Positions 1-6,688 of a stretch of DNA of 7,054 nucleotides are shown here, piece by piece. The notes beneath the pieces were generated by a model. That model saw only the letters and a program-made list of their open reading frames with translations. It did not search any database and had not been told where the DNA came from. The stretch lies in NCBI GenBank assembly GCA_002416505.1, contig DIAM01000005.1, positions 162,478 to 169,531 of the forward strand, written 5' to 3'. Origin of the DNA: Gammaproteobacteria bacterium UBA5078. GTDB lineage: Bacteria > Pseudomonadota > Gammaproteobacteria > Pseudomonadales > Pseudohongiellaceae. The position numbers and the translations under genes are program-made. Every line of letters begins with the position of its first letter. The stretch's first letter is position 1.

Positions 1-336
1 TTCCGCGACAGCCAACTCGACAACCTGGAAAACTACCTGGGCATGTTCCGCAGCCTGGTTGGCCAGACTGCTGGCGTCCGCCGGGCCGGCGCTGCCAGCC
101 TGGACTTGGCCTATGTCGCCGCCGGTCGCTTCGACGCCTTCTGGGAGTTTGGCCTGTCCGAGTGGGACATGGCCGCTGGCGCCCTGCTGATCCAAGAAGC
201 AGGCGGCCTGGTCAGCGATTTCAGCGGCGGTCACGACTTCCTCGAGAAGGGCCAGATCGTCGCCGGCAACACCAAATGCTTCAAAGCCGTTTTGACTGCG
301 ATCCAGCCACACCTGTCCGCCTCGCTAAAACGCTGA
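1..336 (+). CDS. suhB: SuhB, inositol-1-monophosphatase family protein (3' part only)
   Basis: The gene runs in from the left edge; the last 111 codons and a TGA stop are present. The fragment has the C-terminal signature of the inositol monophosphatase family: a RRAGAASLDLAYVAAG segment (fragment residues 27-42) followed by WDMAAG (55-60). The Asp of WDMAAG is a metal-binding residue in the family. It ends in SASLKR, much like E. coli SuhB (recalled), so the C-terminus looks intact. Family members hydrolyse inositol phosphates in a Mg-dependent reaction. In E. coli, SuhB also joins the Nus-factor complex for rRNA antitermination, and in Pseudomonas it is reported to affect virulence regulation; neither role can be read from this fragment. 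A strong intrinsic terminator begins 16 nt after the stop. The N-terminal half and promoter lie outside the window. CysQ and other phosphatases of the same fold are less likely, given the SuhB-like tail. Confidence 0.93.
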   Translation, partial: FRDSQLDNLENYLGMFRSLVGQTAGVRRAGAASLDLAYVAAGRFDAFWEFGLSEWDMAAGALLIQEAGGLVSDFSGGHDFLEKGQIVAGNTKCFKAVLTAIQPHLSASLKR

Positions 337-351
337 TCACCCGCAGCAGAC

Positions 352-377
352 AAAAACCGGCCAAGCGCCGGTTTTTT
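352..377. terminator. Intrinsic terminator 1, serving suhB and probably bidirectional
   Basis: A perfect 10-bp stem (352-361 with 367-376) with a 5-nt loop has a GC-rich core (CCGGC/GCCGG) and a run of six T at 372-377 on the plus strand. The matching A-run at 352-356 gives a U-tract on the minus strand too. It lies just after the suhB stop codon and is the first terminator met by suhB transcripts. It also backs up the terminator of the convergent gene. Confidence 0.92.
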
Positions 378-387
378 ATTGCCCATG

Positions 388-414
388 AAAAAGCGCCCCG
401 CAGGGCGCTTTTTT
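388..414. terminator. Intrinsic terminator 2, serving the glycine-zipper gene and bidirectional
   Basis: A perfect 11-bp stem (388-398 with 403-413) has a 4-nt CGCA loop and a GCGCCC/GGGCGC core. It is flanked by an A-run on the left and a T-run (409-414) on the right, so it has a U-tract when read from either strand. It begins 13 nt beyond the stop codon of the minus-strand gene at 427-963 and is the first terminator met by that transcript. Confidence 0.92.
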
Positions 415-426
415 GACTTCAGCGAA

Positions 427-963
427 TTACTGGGCAGATTCTGCCAGCACCAACTGACCGTCTTTGACCGGAATCTTACTGCCCGGGTCACGCTCCATGC
501 GCACCCGACCTTCCTTACCATCCAACTGATACTGCACATCGTAACCGACCACATTTTCACTGGTATCGGTCACGGTGCTGCAACGAGTCTCAGTGGTGGT
601 ATAGGTGTCACCGGCCTGCATGTTTTCCTGCACCTTATTGCCGGCATAACCACCGCCCACAGCACCGGCAACCGTGGCTATCTTCTTACCTGTGCCGCCG
701 CCCACCTGATTGCCGAGCAAGCCACCGACCACTGCACCAATTGCGGTACCGGCAATCTGATGCTGATCCTTGACTGGCTTCTGACGCGTCACGGTGACGT
801 CTTTGCAGACCTCACGCGGGGTTTTGATGGTTTCTTTTACCGGCGTTACGGCGAGAACTTCCGCGTACTCGGGCGCACTTACCAAATTGTAAGTTGCGAC
901 AGCACCGCCAGCAGTTACACCCACAGCACCCAGCACCGCACCAACGAGCATTGATTTGTTCAT
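427..963 (-). CDS. Glycine-zipper 2TM-domain envelope protein of unknown function
   Basis: This 178-residue protein is predicted to be exported or membrane-anchored. The first ~25 residues (MNKSMLVGAVLGAVGVTAGG onward) form a hydrophobic Gly/Ala-rich segment that could be an uncleaved anchor or a signal peptide. There is no lipobox Cys, so it is probably not a lipoprotein. Residues ~70-110 hold a glycine zipper with GxxxG-type spacing (IGAVVGGLLGNQVGGG, then VAGAVGGGYAGNKV), typical of the 17-kDa surface antigen / 2TM glycine-zipper family. Two Cys, 53 and 128, flank the zipper and could form a disulfide. The C-terminal part (residues ~138-170) is polar, with the YDVQYQLDGKEGRVRM pattern often seen in this family. 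The start is well supported: AGGAGG lies 5 nt upstream of the ATG. It sits downstream of secF on the same strand, 127 nt away, and converges on suhB. The counterpart I recall in P. aeruginosa is PA3819. The family is certain enough; the function is not known to me. Confidence 0.88.
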   Translation of the reverse strand: MNKSMLVGAVLGAVGVTAGGAVATYNLVSAPEYAEVLAVTPVKETIKTPREVCKDVTVTRQKPVKDQHQIAGTAIGAVVGGLLGNQVGGGTGKKIATVAGAVGGGYAGNKVQENMQAGDTYTTTETRCSTVTDTSENVVGYDVQYQLDGKEGRVRMERDPGSKIPVKDGQLVLAESAQ

Positions 964-991
964 AACAACCTCCTGACCTTACGCTATCCGG

Positions 992-1032
992 CGCATTACG
1001 CCTCACTCCCAGCCTTGGAGTGAGGCGATGCG
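992..1032. other. Long stem-loop in the gap between secF and the glycine-zipper gene
   Basis: An 11-bp perfect stem pairs 999-1009 with 1017-1027 around a 7-nt loop (1010-1016). After a 2-nt bulge on one side (997-998), five more pairs (992-996 with 1028-1032) extend it. No T-run follows on either strand, so it is not a standard intrinsic terminator. On the minus strand it lies about 60 nt after the secF stop and about 30 nt before the next start codon. It may stabilise the 3' end of the queA-secF mRNA, attenuate read-through, or act as a weak terminator. I do not recognise it as a named repeat family. Confidence 0.7.
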
Positions 1033-1090
1033 ATGCAAGTTCCCCAGCCACTCATGTCGCGCCGGCATAACTGCGATAGAGCGCACAGAG

Positions 1091-1996
1091 TCAAGGACGC
1101 TCATCAACCTCTTCAGCCACCACCGGCGGGATCAGATCTTCGACACTCAGGTTGAGCCAGATCAGCACAACGTTGGCGATATAGATCGACGAATACGTAC
1201 CGGCGAATACACCGATGAACAAGGCAATGGAAAAGCCGTGAAGGTTATCGCCCGCGAAAATCAACAAAGCCCCAATCGCCAGCAAGGTCGAAACCGAAGT
1301 AGCCATGGTCCGCAGCAGGGTTTGCGTGGTGGAGATGTTGATGTTTTCGATCAGACTGGCTTTGCGCAGTACGCGGAAGTTCTCGCGTACCCGGTCGAAG
1401 ACCACAATGGTGTCGTTCAACGAATAACCGATGATCGCCAGCAATGCCGCCAGCACCGTCAGGTCGAAGGTGATCTGGAAGAACGACAGAATCCCCAGCG
1501 TCACCACCACGTCATGCACCAACGAAACGATGGCACCCAAGGCGAACTTCCACTGAAAGCGGAAGGCCAGGTAGAGCATGATGCCGCCCAACGCCAGAAG
1601 CATGCCCAGCCCGCCTTGATCGCGCAGCTCTTCACCCACCTGCGGACCGACAAACTCGACTTTCTTCACCTGCACCGCAGCGCCGGATTGCTGCAGTGCC
1701 GTGGCAACCTTACTCCCCAGATTCGGATCATCGCCCTGCATGCGCACCACCACATCGGTGGTCGCACCAAAGCTCTGTACCACGGCATCTTCAAAGCCGG
1801 CGGCAGCCAACTGCTCACGCACCTGGCCGAGATCGGCCGACTGCTCGTAACTCAACTCGATCTGCGTACCGCCGGTAAAATCCAGACCGAAATTCAAACC
1901 TTTGAAAAACCAGCTCCCCAACGCCAACAGGGTCAGGAGCAGCGTGAGGGCGAACGCAATATTGCGCACACCCATGAAGTCGATTGTACGAATCAT
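1091..1996 (-). CDS. secF: SecF, protein-export membrane subunit
   Basis: This 301-residue inner-membrane protein pairs with SecD to form a proton-driven motor of the RND superfamily that assists SecYEG/SecA translocation from the periplasmic side. The sequence shows a first membrane segment at residues ~12-30 and the SecF hallmark FGLDFTGGT at ~36-43. A periplasmic domain follows to ~125, with VGPQVG at 116-121, then five further membrane segments. The fourth-segment motif GYSLNDTIVVFDR (190-202) carries conserved Asp195. Start choice: a GTG at 1999 lies directly before the ATG at 1996. The AAGGGG Shine-Dalgarno is 5 nt from the ATG but only 2 nt from the GTG, so the ATG is preferred. It follows secD with a 9-nt gap, suggesting coupled expression. 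Length and domain order are typical, and nothing is missing. Confidence 0.97.
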   Translation of the reverse strand: MIRTIDFMGVRNIAFALTLLLTLLALGSWFFKGLNFGLDFTGGTQIELSYEQSADLGQVREQLAAAGFEDAVVQSFGATTDVVVRMQGDDPNLGSKVATALQQSGAAVQVKKVEFVGPQVGEELRDQGGLGMLLALGGIMLYLAFRFQWKFALGAIVSLVHDVVVTLGILSFFQITFDLTVLAALLAIIGYSLNDTIVVFDRVRENFRVLRKASLIENINISTTQTLLRTMATSVSTLLAIGALLIFAGDNLHGFSIALFIGVFAGTYSSIYIANVVLIWLNLSVEDLIPPVVAEEVDERP

Positions 1997-2005
1997 CACA
2001 GCCCC

Positions 2006-3874
2006 TTAAATCCACAACTTCTTGAAGTCACGCCCGCCATAAATCAGGTTGACCATGGCACGCGTCACCAGAATGGCGGTAAACATCGAAGTCAGAATAC
2101 CCAGCGACATGGTGACCGCGAAGCCTTTGACCGGCCCGGTGCCCATGGCGAAGAGAATACCGCCGACCAGCAAGGTGGTCAGGTTGGCATCGAGAATCGC
2201 CGTAAATGCACGATCGAACCCTTCATGGATGGCACGCTGCACCGACATACCATTGGCGATTTCCTCGCGAATCCGCGAGAAGATCAGCACGTTGGCATCC
2301 ACCGCCATACCCATGGTCAGCACGATACCGGCGATACCCGGCAGGGTCAGCGTGGCACTTAGCAACGACATCAGCGCCAGCAACAGCACCATGTTGAAGC
2401 CCAGGGCAATGGTCGCCAACACGCCAAAGAAACGGTAGATGGCCATGATGAACAGCGAAACGAACAGCATCCCCCAGAGGGAGGCATCAATCCCCTTGGC
2501 GATGTTGTCGGCACCCAGGCTCGGGCCGATGGTGCGCTCTTCCGCGAAGTACATCGGTGCCGCCAGACCGCCGGCACGCAGCAACAGCGCCAACTCAGAC
2601 GACTCGCCCTGACCGTCCAGGCCGGTGATGCGGAACTGACTACCGAGCGGCGACTGAATGGTCGCCAGGCTGATGATCTTTTTCTCTTCGACGAAGCTTG
2701 GGATCGCGACTTCTTTTTCAACGCCATCGACCATCTGACGCACATAACGCGTCGTCGGCTTCTGCTCGATAAAGATCACCGCCATGCTGCGCCCGACATT
2801 GCTGCGGGTCGCCCGGTTCATCAATTCGCCACCATGACCATCCAGGCGGATGTTGACCTGCGGACGGCCATTTTCATCGAAGCTGGCCTGAGCATCAGTG
2901 ACCTGATCGCCCGTGATGATCAGTTCCCGCTCCAACTGCACCGGCGGGCGACCTTCTTCGCGGAAACCGAACGTCTCCGTGGAAGCCCTCGCTGCATCCA
3001 GATTCGCCGCCAGGCGGAACTCCAGGTTAGCGGTCTTGCCGAGAATACGTTTGGCTTCGGCAGTGTCCTGCACGCCCGGCAACTCGACCACGATGCGGTT
3101 GGCACCCTGGCGCTGTACCAGTGGCTCCGCCACACCCAACTCGTTGACGCGATTACGCACGGTGGTCAGGTTTTGCTTGATCGAGTATTCGCGAATTTCC
3201 GCGAGCTTGGCCGGAGTCAGCGCCAAACGCAGCACCTGTATGCCGTTGCGCTCGGAGGCGCTCAGCTCGAAATCGGTAAAGTCCTTACGGATCAGGCGCT
3301 GTGCCTTTTCCAGCGTTGCTTCATCGGTAAAGCCCAACTGAATAGCGCCGTCGAGCACCGGCAAGCTGCGGTAGCGCACGCGCTCCTTGCGCAGCACGCT
3401 CTTCACTTCCCCTTCATACACCTTGCGGCGCGCATCGAGAGCCTTCTCCATGTCCACTTCCAGCAGGAAGTGCACACCACCGGACAAGTCCAGACCCAGC
3501 TTCATCGGCCCCGCACCCAGGCTACGCAGCCAATCGGGCGTGGTTTGCGCCAGGTTCAGGGCGACCACGAAGTCTTCGCCCAGCGCTTTGCGCACAACAT
3601 CCTTGGCTGGCAGCTGGTCTTCTTTCTTCATCAGGCGCAGCAAACCGCCCCTGCCCTGCTCAGCCAGACTCACCGCCTTGACCGCGATACCTGCCTCGCT
3701 CAGCGCCCGACTGGCACGCTCCAGGTCAGCCTGCTCGACCTGCATGGCCGTGCTGTTGCCGCTGATCTGAATGGCCGGATCGTCCGGATAGAGATTCGGC
3801 GCGGAATAGAGAAAGCCGATCGCCAATACAGCCACGATCAGCAGGTACTTCCAAAGGGGGAATTTATTGAGCAT
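2006..3874 (-). CDS. secD: SecD, protein translocase subunit
   Basis: SecD is the larger partner of SecF in the accessory Sec complex, using the proton-motive force to help preproteins cross the inner membrane. The 622 residues match the ~620 of Pseudomonas SecD as I recall it. In order: an N-terminal membrane segment (residues ~8-24), then a large periplasmic region that begins with a divergent segment (~35-115). The hallmark LGLDLSGGVHFLLEV follows at 126-140, then the P1 base/head domains (to ~440), and AGGLAAP (434-440) and GPSLG (450-454) lead into the C-terminal five-helix membrane domain. The segment GMAVDANVLIFSRIREE (522-538) carries Asp526, equivalent to the conserved Asp519 of E. 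coli SecD that is implicated in proton conduction. The ATG is preceded by GGGCGG, a modest ribosome site. The gene sits between yajC and secF in the operon. Its own leader contains a GC-rich hairpin. Confidence 0.98.
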   Translation of the reverse strand: MLNKFPLWKYLLIVAVLAIGFLYSAPNLYPDDPAIQISGNSTAMQVEQADLERASRALSEAGIAVKAVSLAEQGRGGLLRLMKKEDQLPAKDVVRKALGEDFVVALNLAQTTPDWLRSLGAGPMKLGLDLSGGVHFLLEVDMEKALDARRKVYEGEVKSVLRKERVRYRSLPVLDGAIQLGFTDEATLEKAQRLIRKDFTDFELSASERNGIQVLRLALTPAKLAEIREYSIKQNLTTVRNRVNELGVAEPLVQRQGANRIVVELPGVQDTAEAKRILGKTANLEFRLAANLDAARASTETFGFREEGRPPVQLERELIITGDQVTDAQASFDENGRPQVNIRLDGHGGELMNRATRSNVGRSMAVIFIEQKPTTRYVRQMVDGVEKEVAIPSFVEEKKIISLATIQSPLGSQFRITGLDGQGESSELALLLRAGGLAAPMYFAEERTIGPSLGADNIAKGIDASLWGMLFVSLFIMAIYRFFGVLATIALGFNMVLLLALMSLLSATLTLPGIAGIVLTMGMAVDANVLIFSRIREEIANGMSVQRAIHEGFDRAFTAILDANLTTLLVGGILFAMGTGPVKGFAVTMSLGILTSMFTAILVTRAMVNLIYGGRDFKKLWI

Positions 3875-3893
3875 GACGCCGCCCGTTATGACG

Positions 3894-3914
3894 CGGGGCG
3901 CATTAAGCGCCCCG
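3894..3914. other. GC-rich hairpin in the yajC-secD spacer
   Basis: A perfect 8-bp stem made only of G and C pairs 3894-3901 with 3907-3914 around a 5-nt ATTAA loop. On the minus-strand transcript it falls after the yajC stop and ends about 20 nt before the secD start codon. It has no U-tract, so it is not a normal terminator. It could act as an RNA-processing or stability element, or set the relative level of secD translation. The structure is seen; the role is inference. Confidence 0.6.
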
Positions 3915-3936
3915 TCGAATGGTAAAAGTGTGGAGC

Positions 3937-4272
3937 TTAGATAGCTTTCAGCGTGCCCTTGGGCAGGGTGGCGGCGATGGCCACTTTCTGAATTTTCAGT
4001 TCAACGGTATCGGACACTTCGATCACTACGAAGTCATCGGTAACCTTGGAAACCTTGCCGGCGATACCGCCAGAGGTCACTACTTCATCGCCTTTCTGCA
4101 GGTTGCCGATCAGGCTTTTGTGCTCTTTCGCACGCTTGGCCTGCGGGCGCCAGATCATCAGATAGAAGATAACCAGAAAACCAACCAGAAATACCCACTC
4201 AAAACCGCTACCGGCAGGACCAGCAGCAGGTGCAGCGGCATCGGCGTATGCAGCAGGGATCAAAAAGCTCAT
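3937..4272 (-). CDS. yajC: YajC, Sec translocon accessory subunit
   Basis: This 111-residue single-pass inner-membrane protein associates with SecD-SecF and the SecYEG holotranslocon; its loss is usually mild. An Ala-rich N-terminal tail (residues ~7-20) precedes one membrane helix (~25-41), which ends in the family motif IWRPQAKRAKEHK (40-52). A small cytoplasmic domain follows, containing KGDEVVTSGGIAGKV (60-74) and the VEL(K)IQK strand near 90-96. A clear CAGGAG site lies 6 nt before the ATG. It is placed 39 nt after tgt and 62 nt before secD, all on the same strand, as in the classic tgt-yajC-secDF arrangement. Length is normal. Confidence 0.97.
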   Translation of the reverse strand: MSFLIPAAYADAAAPAAGPAGSGFEWVFLVGFLVIFYLMIWRPQAKRAKEHKSLIGNLQKGDEVVTSGGIAGKVSKVTDDFVVIEVSDTVELKIQKVAIAATLPKGTLKAI

Positions 4273-4311
4273 GTAACACTCCTGTTGAAAAGGTCTTTGA
4301 AACGTTATTAA

Positions 4312-5445
4312 TCAGTCCAGCGGCGGGGTTTGCAGACCGCGCCGGGCATAGAAGGCATCGACAAAGGCGGCCAATGTACCCTGTTGAATAGCCTCGCGCA
4401 AACCAGCCATCAGCCGCTGATAGTGACGTAAGTTGTGGATTGTATTGAGCATGCTACCCAGCATTTCGCCGCACTTATCCAAATGATGCAGATACGCGCG
4501 GGAGAACTGTTTACAGGTGTAACAGTCGCACGTCGGATCGAGCGGCGAGTCGTCATGCTTGTGCACCGCGTTACGGATCTTCAACACACCGCTTTCGACA
4601 AACAGGTGACCATTGCGCGCGTTACGCGTCGGCATCACACAATCGAACATATCCACACCGCGGCGCACGCCCTCGACCAGGTCTTCCGGCTTACCAACGC
4701 CCATCAGGTAACGCGGCTTGTCGGCAGGCATCTGGCCGGGCAGATAATCCAGCACGCGGATCATTTCATCTTTCGGCTCACCGACTGACAGTCCACCGAT
4801 CGCCAAGCCGTCGAATCCGATATCACTCAAACCCTCCAGCGAACGCATGCGCAACTCTTCATGCATGCCCCCTTGGACGATGCCAAACAGTGCCGCAGTG
4901 TTTTCGCCGTGGGCATCTTTCGAACGTCTGGCCCAGCGCAGCGACAGCTCCATCGAGCGCTTGGCCACATCGAACTCCGCCGGGTACGGCGTGCATTCGT
5001 CGAAAATCATCACCACATCCGAGCCCAGGTCGCGCTGCACCTGCATCGACTCTTCCGGGCCCATGAATACCTTGGCGCCATCCACCGGCGAAGCGAAGGT
5101 CACCCCTTCCTCCTTGATCTTGCGCATGGCCCCCAGACTGAACACCTGGAAACCACCGGAGTCGGTGAGAATCGGCCCCTGCCATTGCATGAAATCATGC
5201 AGATCGCCGTGACGCTTGATCACCTCAGTACCCGGACGCAACCACAGATGGAAGGTATTGCCGAGAATCATCTGCGCGCCAATCGCTTCGATGTCGCGCG
5301 GCAACATACCCTTTACCGTACCGTAGGTGCCGACCGGCATGAACGCCGGGGTTTCGACCACGCCACGCGGAAAGGTCAGACGGCCACGGCGCGCTTTGCC
5401 ATCGGTCGCCAACAGTTCGAAAGACATGCGACAAGTGCGCGTCAT
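4312..5445 (-). CDS. tgt: Tgt, queuine/preQ1 tRNA-ribosyltransferase
   Basis: Bacterial Tgt is a cytoplasmic homodimer that swaps the wobble guanine (position 34) of tRNAs for Asp, Asn, His and Tyr with preQ1. Key residues are visible: the TDSGGFQVFSLG motif with general-base Asp95; FDECTPYP (148-155); GLAIGGLSVGEP (213-224) near the base pocket; FDCVMPTRNARNGH (267-280) with nucleophile Asp268; and the zinc site CDCYTC (Cys306, 308, 311) plus His337. Start: the ATG at 5443-5445 shares an ATGA overlap with the queA stop and has AGGA 6 nt upstream, inside queA, so translational coupling is likely. The alternative ATG seven codons in (MSFELLATDG) gives the family's usual N-terminus and 371 residues but has no visible ribosome site. 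Catalytic and zinc residues are all present. Confidence 0.97.
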   Translation of the reverse strand: MTRTCRMSFELLATDGKARRGRLTFPRGVVETPAFMPVGTYGTVKGMLPRDIEAIGAQMILGNTFHLWLRPGTEVIKRHGDLHDFMQWQGPILTDSGGFQVFSLGAMRKIKEEGVTFASPVDGAKVFMGPEESMQVQRDLGSDVVMIFDECTPYPAEFDVAKRSMELSLRWARRSKDAHGENTAALFGIVQGGMHEELRMRSLEGLSDIGFDGLAIGGLSVGEPKDEMIRVLDYLPGQMPADKPRYLMGVGKPEDLVEGVRRGVDMFDCVMPTRNARNGHLFVESGVLKIRNAVHKHDDSPLDPTCDCYTCKQFSRAYLHHLDKCGEMLGSMLNTIHNLRHYQRLMAGLREAIQQGTLAAFVDAFYARRGLQTPPLD

Positions 5446-6491
5446 ACTTGATCCTCGGGCCCGCGCGGCGCGGGGTTGCGGGTAATGAACATGGCATCGC
5501 CGTAGCTGAAGAAGCGATAACCTTCTGCGACTGCGCTTTTATAAGCGGCCATGGTTTCCGGGTAACCGGCAAATGCCGAAACCAACATCAACAACGTCGA
5601 TTCCGGCAAATGGAAATTGGTCACCAAGGCATCAACCACATGCAGCGGCCGGCCAGGGTAAATGAAAATATCTGTCTCACCGCTGAACGGCTTGAGCACG
5701 CCATCGCGCGCAGCGCTCTCTAGCGAACGCACACTGGTGGTGCCGACGGCGATCACCCGCCCGCCACGCGCACGACACGCCGCCACGGCCGCCACCACAT
5801 CGTCGCCGACCTCCAGCCACTCGCTGTGCATGTGGTGATCTTCGATGCGCTCGACCCGCACTGGCTGGAATGTACCCGCGCCGACATGCAAGGTCACAAA
5901 AGCCGTTTCCACGCCCATCTCGGCAATCGCCGCCAGCAAGGGCTGATCGAAATGCAACCCCGCCGTCGGCGCCGCCACCGCGCCGGAGCGCTTGGCATAC
6001 ACCGTTTGATAGCGCTCACGGTCGGCAGCGTCGTCCGCACGGTCGATATAAGGCGGCAACGGCATGTGACCGACCCGCTCAAGCAGCGGCAGGACTTCCT
6101 CGGCAAAACGCAACTCGAACAAGGCATCGTGGCGCGCCAGCATCTGCGCCTCGCCACCGCCGTCGATCAGAATCGTCGAGCCCGGCTTGGGCGACTTGCT
6201 CGAACGCACATGCGCCAGCACCCGATGGCTGTCCAGCACGCGCTCGACCAACACTTCAAGCTTGCCGCCCGACGCCTTCTGCCCAAACAGGCGCGCCGGA
6301 ATCACCCGAGTATTATTGAACACCATCAAATCGCCGGCACGCAGGTACTCGAGCAGATCACTGAATTGACGGTGGGCGAGCTTACCGCTGGGCCCATCCA
6401 GCGTCAGCAAGCGACTGGCGCAGCGCTCGGCCAAGGGATGGCGGGCAATCAGAGAATCGGGAAGCTCGAAATGAAAGTCGGCAACGCGCAT
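5442..6491 (-). CDS. queA: QueA, S-adenosylmethionine:tRNA ribosyltransferase-isomerase
   Basis: QueA transfers and isomerises the ribosyl group of S-adenosylmethionine onto preQ1-tRNA, making epoxyqueuosine, the step after Tgt. The 349 residues match the usual ~345-355. Family motifs run in order: MVFNNTRVIPARLFG (56-70), GHMPLPPYI (141-149), APTAGLHF (174-181), LHVGAGTFQPV (201-211), VGTTSVRSLESA (249-260), TNFHLPESTLLMLVSAFAG (291-309) and YRFFSYGDAMFI (325-336). The start at MRVADFHFELP is chosen because it is the conserved N-terminus. The reading frame stays open 66 codons further upstream, but that part is antisense to tRNA-Leu and its spacer and is not coding. No Shine-Dalgarno sequence is visible; the 12 nt before the ATG are almost all pyrimidine. 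It is the first gene of the block, overlapping tgt by 4 nt, and I see no convincing promoter for it in the 112 nt to the tRNA. Confidence 0.96.
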   Translation of the reverse strand: MRVADFHFELPDSLIARHPLAERCASRLLTLDGPSGKLAHRQFSDLLEYLRAGDLMVFNNTRVIPARLFGQKASGGKLEVLVERVLDSHRVLAHVRSSKSPKPGSTILIDGGGEAQMLARHDALFELRFAEEVLPLLERVGHMPLPPYIDRADDAADRERYQTVYAKRSGAVAAPTAGLHFDQPLLAAIAEMGVETAFVTLHVGAGTFQPVRVERIEDHHMHSEWLEVGDDVVAAVAACRARGGRVIAVGTTSVRSLESAARDGVLKPFSGETDIFIYPGRPLHVVDALVTNFHLPESTLLMLVSAFAGYPETMAAYKSAVAEGYRFFSYGDAMFITRNPAPRGPEDQV

Positions 6492-6561
6492 GGCGGGAAG
6501 AGGTCGTCTTGCAGGGCGGCAAAGCTTACCGGAAAACATGCATTTTGACCACGCAAGTGGA

Positions 6562-6590
6562 TTGACCGGGCGCAAAGTGCTCCCTATACT
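6562..6590 (+). promoter_or_regulatory. Sigma70 promoter of tRNA-Leu
   Basis: The -35 TTGACC (6562-6567) and -10 TATACT (6585-6590) are separated by exactly 17 nt, each one mismatch from consensus. The stretch after the -10 (6591-6598, GCGCCGCC) is a GC-rich discriminator, the usual mark of stable-RNA promoters under stringent (ppGpp) control. Transcription would start near 6597, a few bases before the mature tRNA. A second TTGACC sits 17 nt upstream (6545-6550), with the inverted repeat CCAC-GCAA-GTGG (6549-6560) between the two copies. Confidence 0.88.
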
Positions 6591-6603
6591 GCGCCGCCAT
6601 TGT

Positions 6604-6688
6604 GCCCCGGTGGCGGAACCGGTAGACGCGGCGGATTCAAAATCCGTTTTCGAAAGAAGTGGGAGTTCGAGTCTCCCCCGGGGCACCA
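6604..6688 (+). tRNA. tRNA-Leu, anticodon CAA
   Basis: The 85-nt gene folds as a class II tRNA. The acceptor stem GCCCCGG (6604-6610) pairs perfectly with CCGGGGC (6678-6684), followed by discriminator A and an encoded CCA (6686-6688). The anticodon stem is 6631-6635 with 6643-6647, and the loop TTCAAAA (6636-6642) gives anticodon CAA, reading UUG. A long variable arm (6648-6660) is typical of Leu. The T arm is GGGAG-TTCGAGT-CTCCC (6661-6677). Discriminator A73 and the long variable arm fit leucine. It is not a substrate for Tgt, which needs a GUN anticodon, so its place beside queA-tgt is positional only. I see no clear intrinsic terminator after it, only a T-rich stretch from 6689. Confidence 0.97.

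Noticed and set aside
379..954. A 191-codon plus-strand frame over the glycine-zipper gene
   Set aside because: It begins inside the terminator region and is the antisense of a gene with a strong ribosome site and a family fold.
964..1090. A separate promoter for the glycine-zipper gene
   Set aside because: I looked for a -35/-10 pair on the minus strand and found none with acceptable spacing. It may be transcribed from upstream or by another sigma factor, but I cannot support a site.
1028..2362. A 444-codon open frame on the plus strand
   Set aside because: It is antisense to secF and the 3' part of secD, is rich in His/Gln/Arg as expected from reversed high-GC coding DNA, and shows no known domain or ribosome site. 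The minus-strand genes are certain.
2834..3925. A 363-codon open frame on the plus strand
   Set aside because: It is antisense to secD, with the same shadow-like composition and no recognisable motif.
4861..5451. Plus-strand open frame over tgt, and a similar one at 5826-6548 over queA
   Set aside because: Both are antisense to well-conserved enzymes and carry low-information Arg/His-rich translations.
6604..6688. tRNA-Leu as an attachment site for an integrated element
   Set aside because: No repeat of the tRNA 3' end and no integrase gene are visible in the window, and the flanks are core genes.
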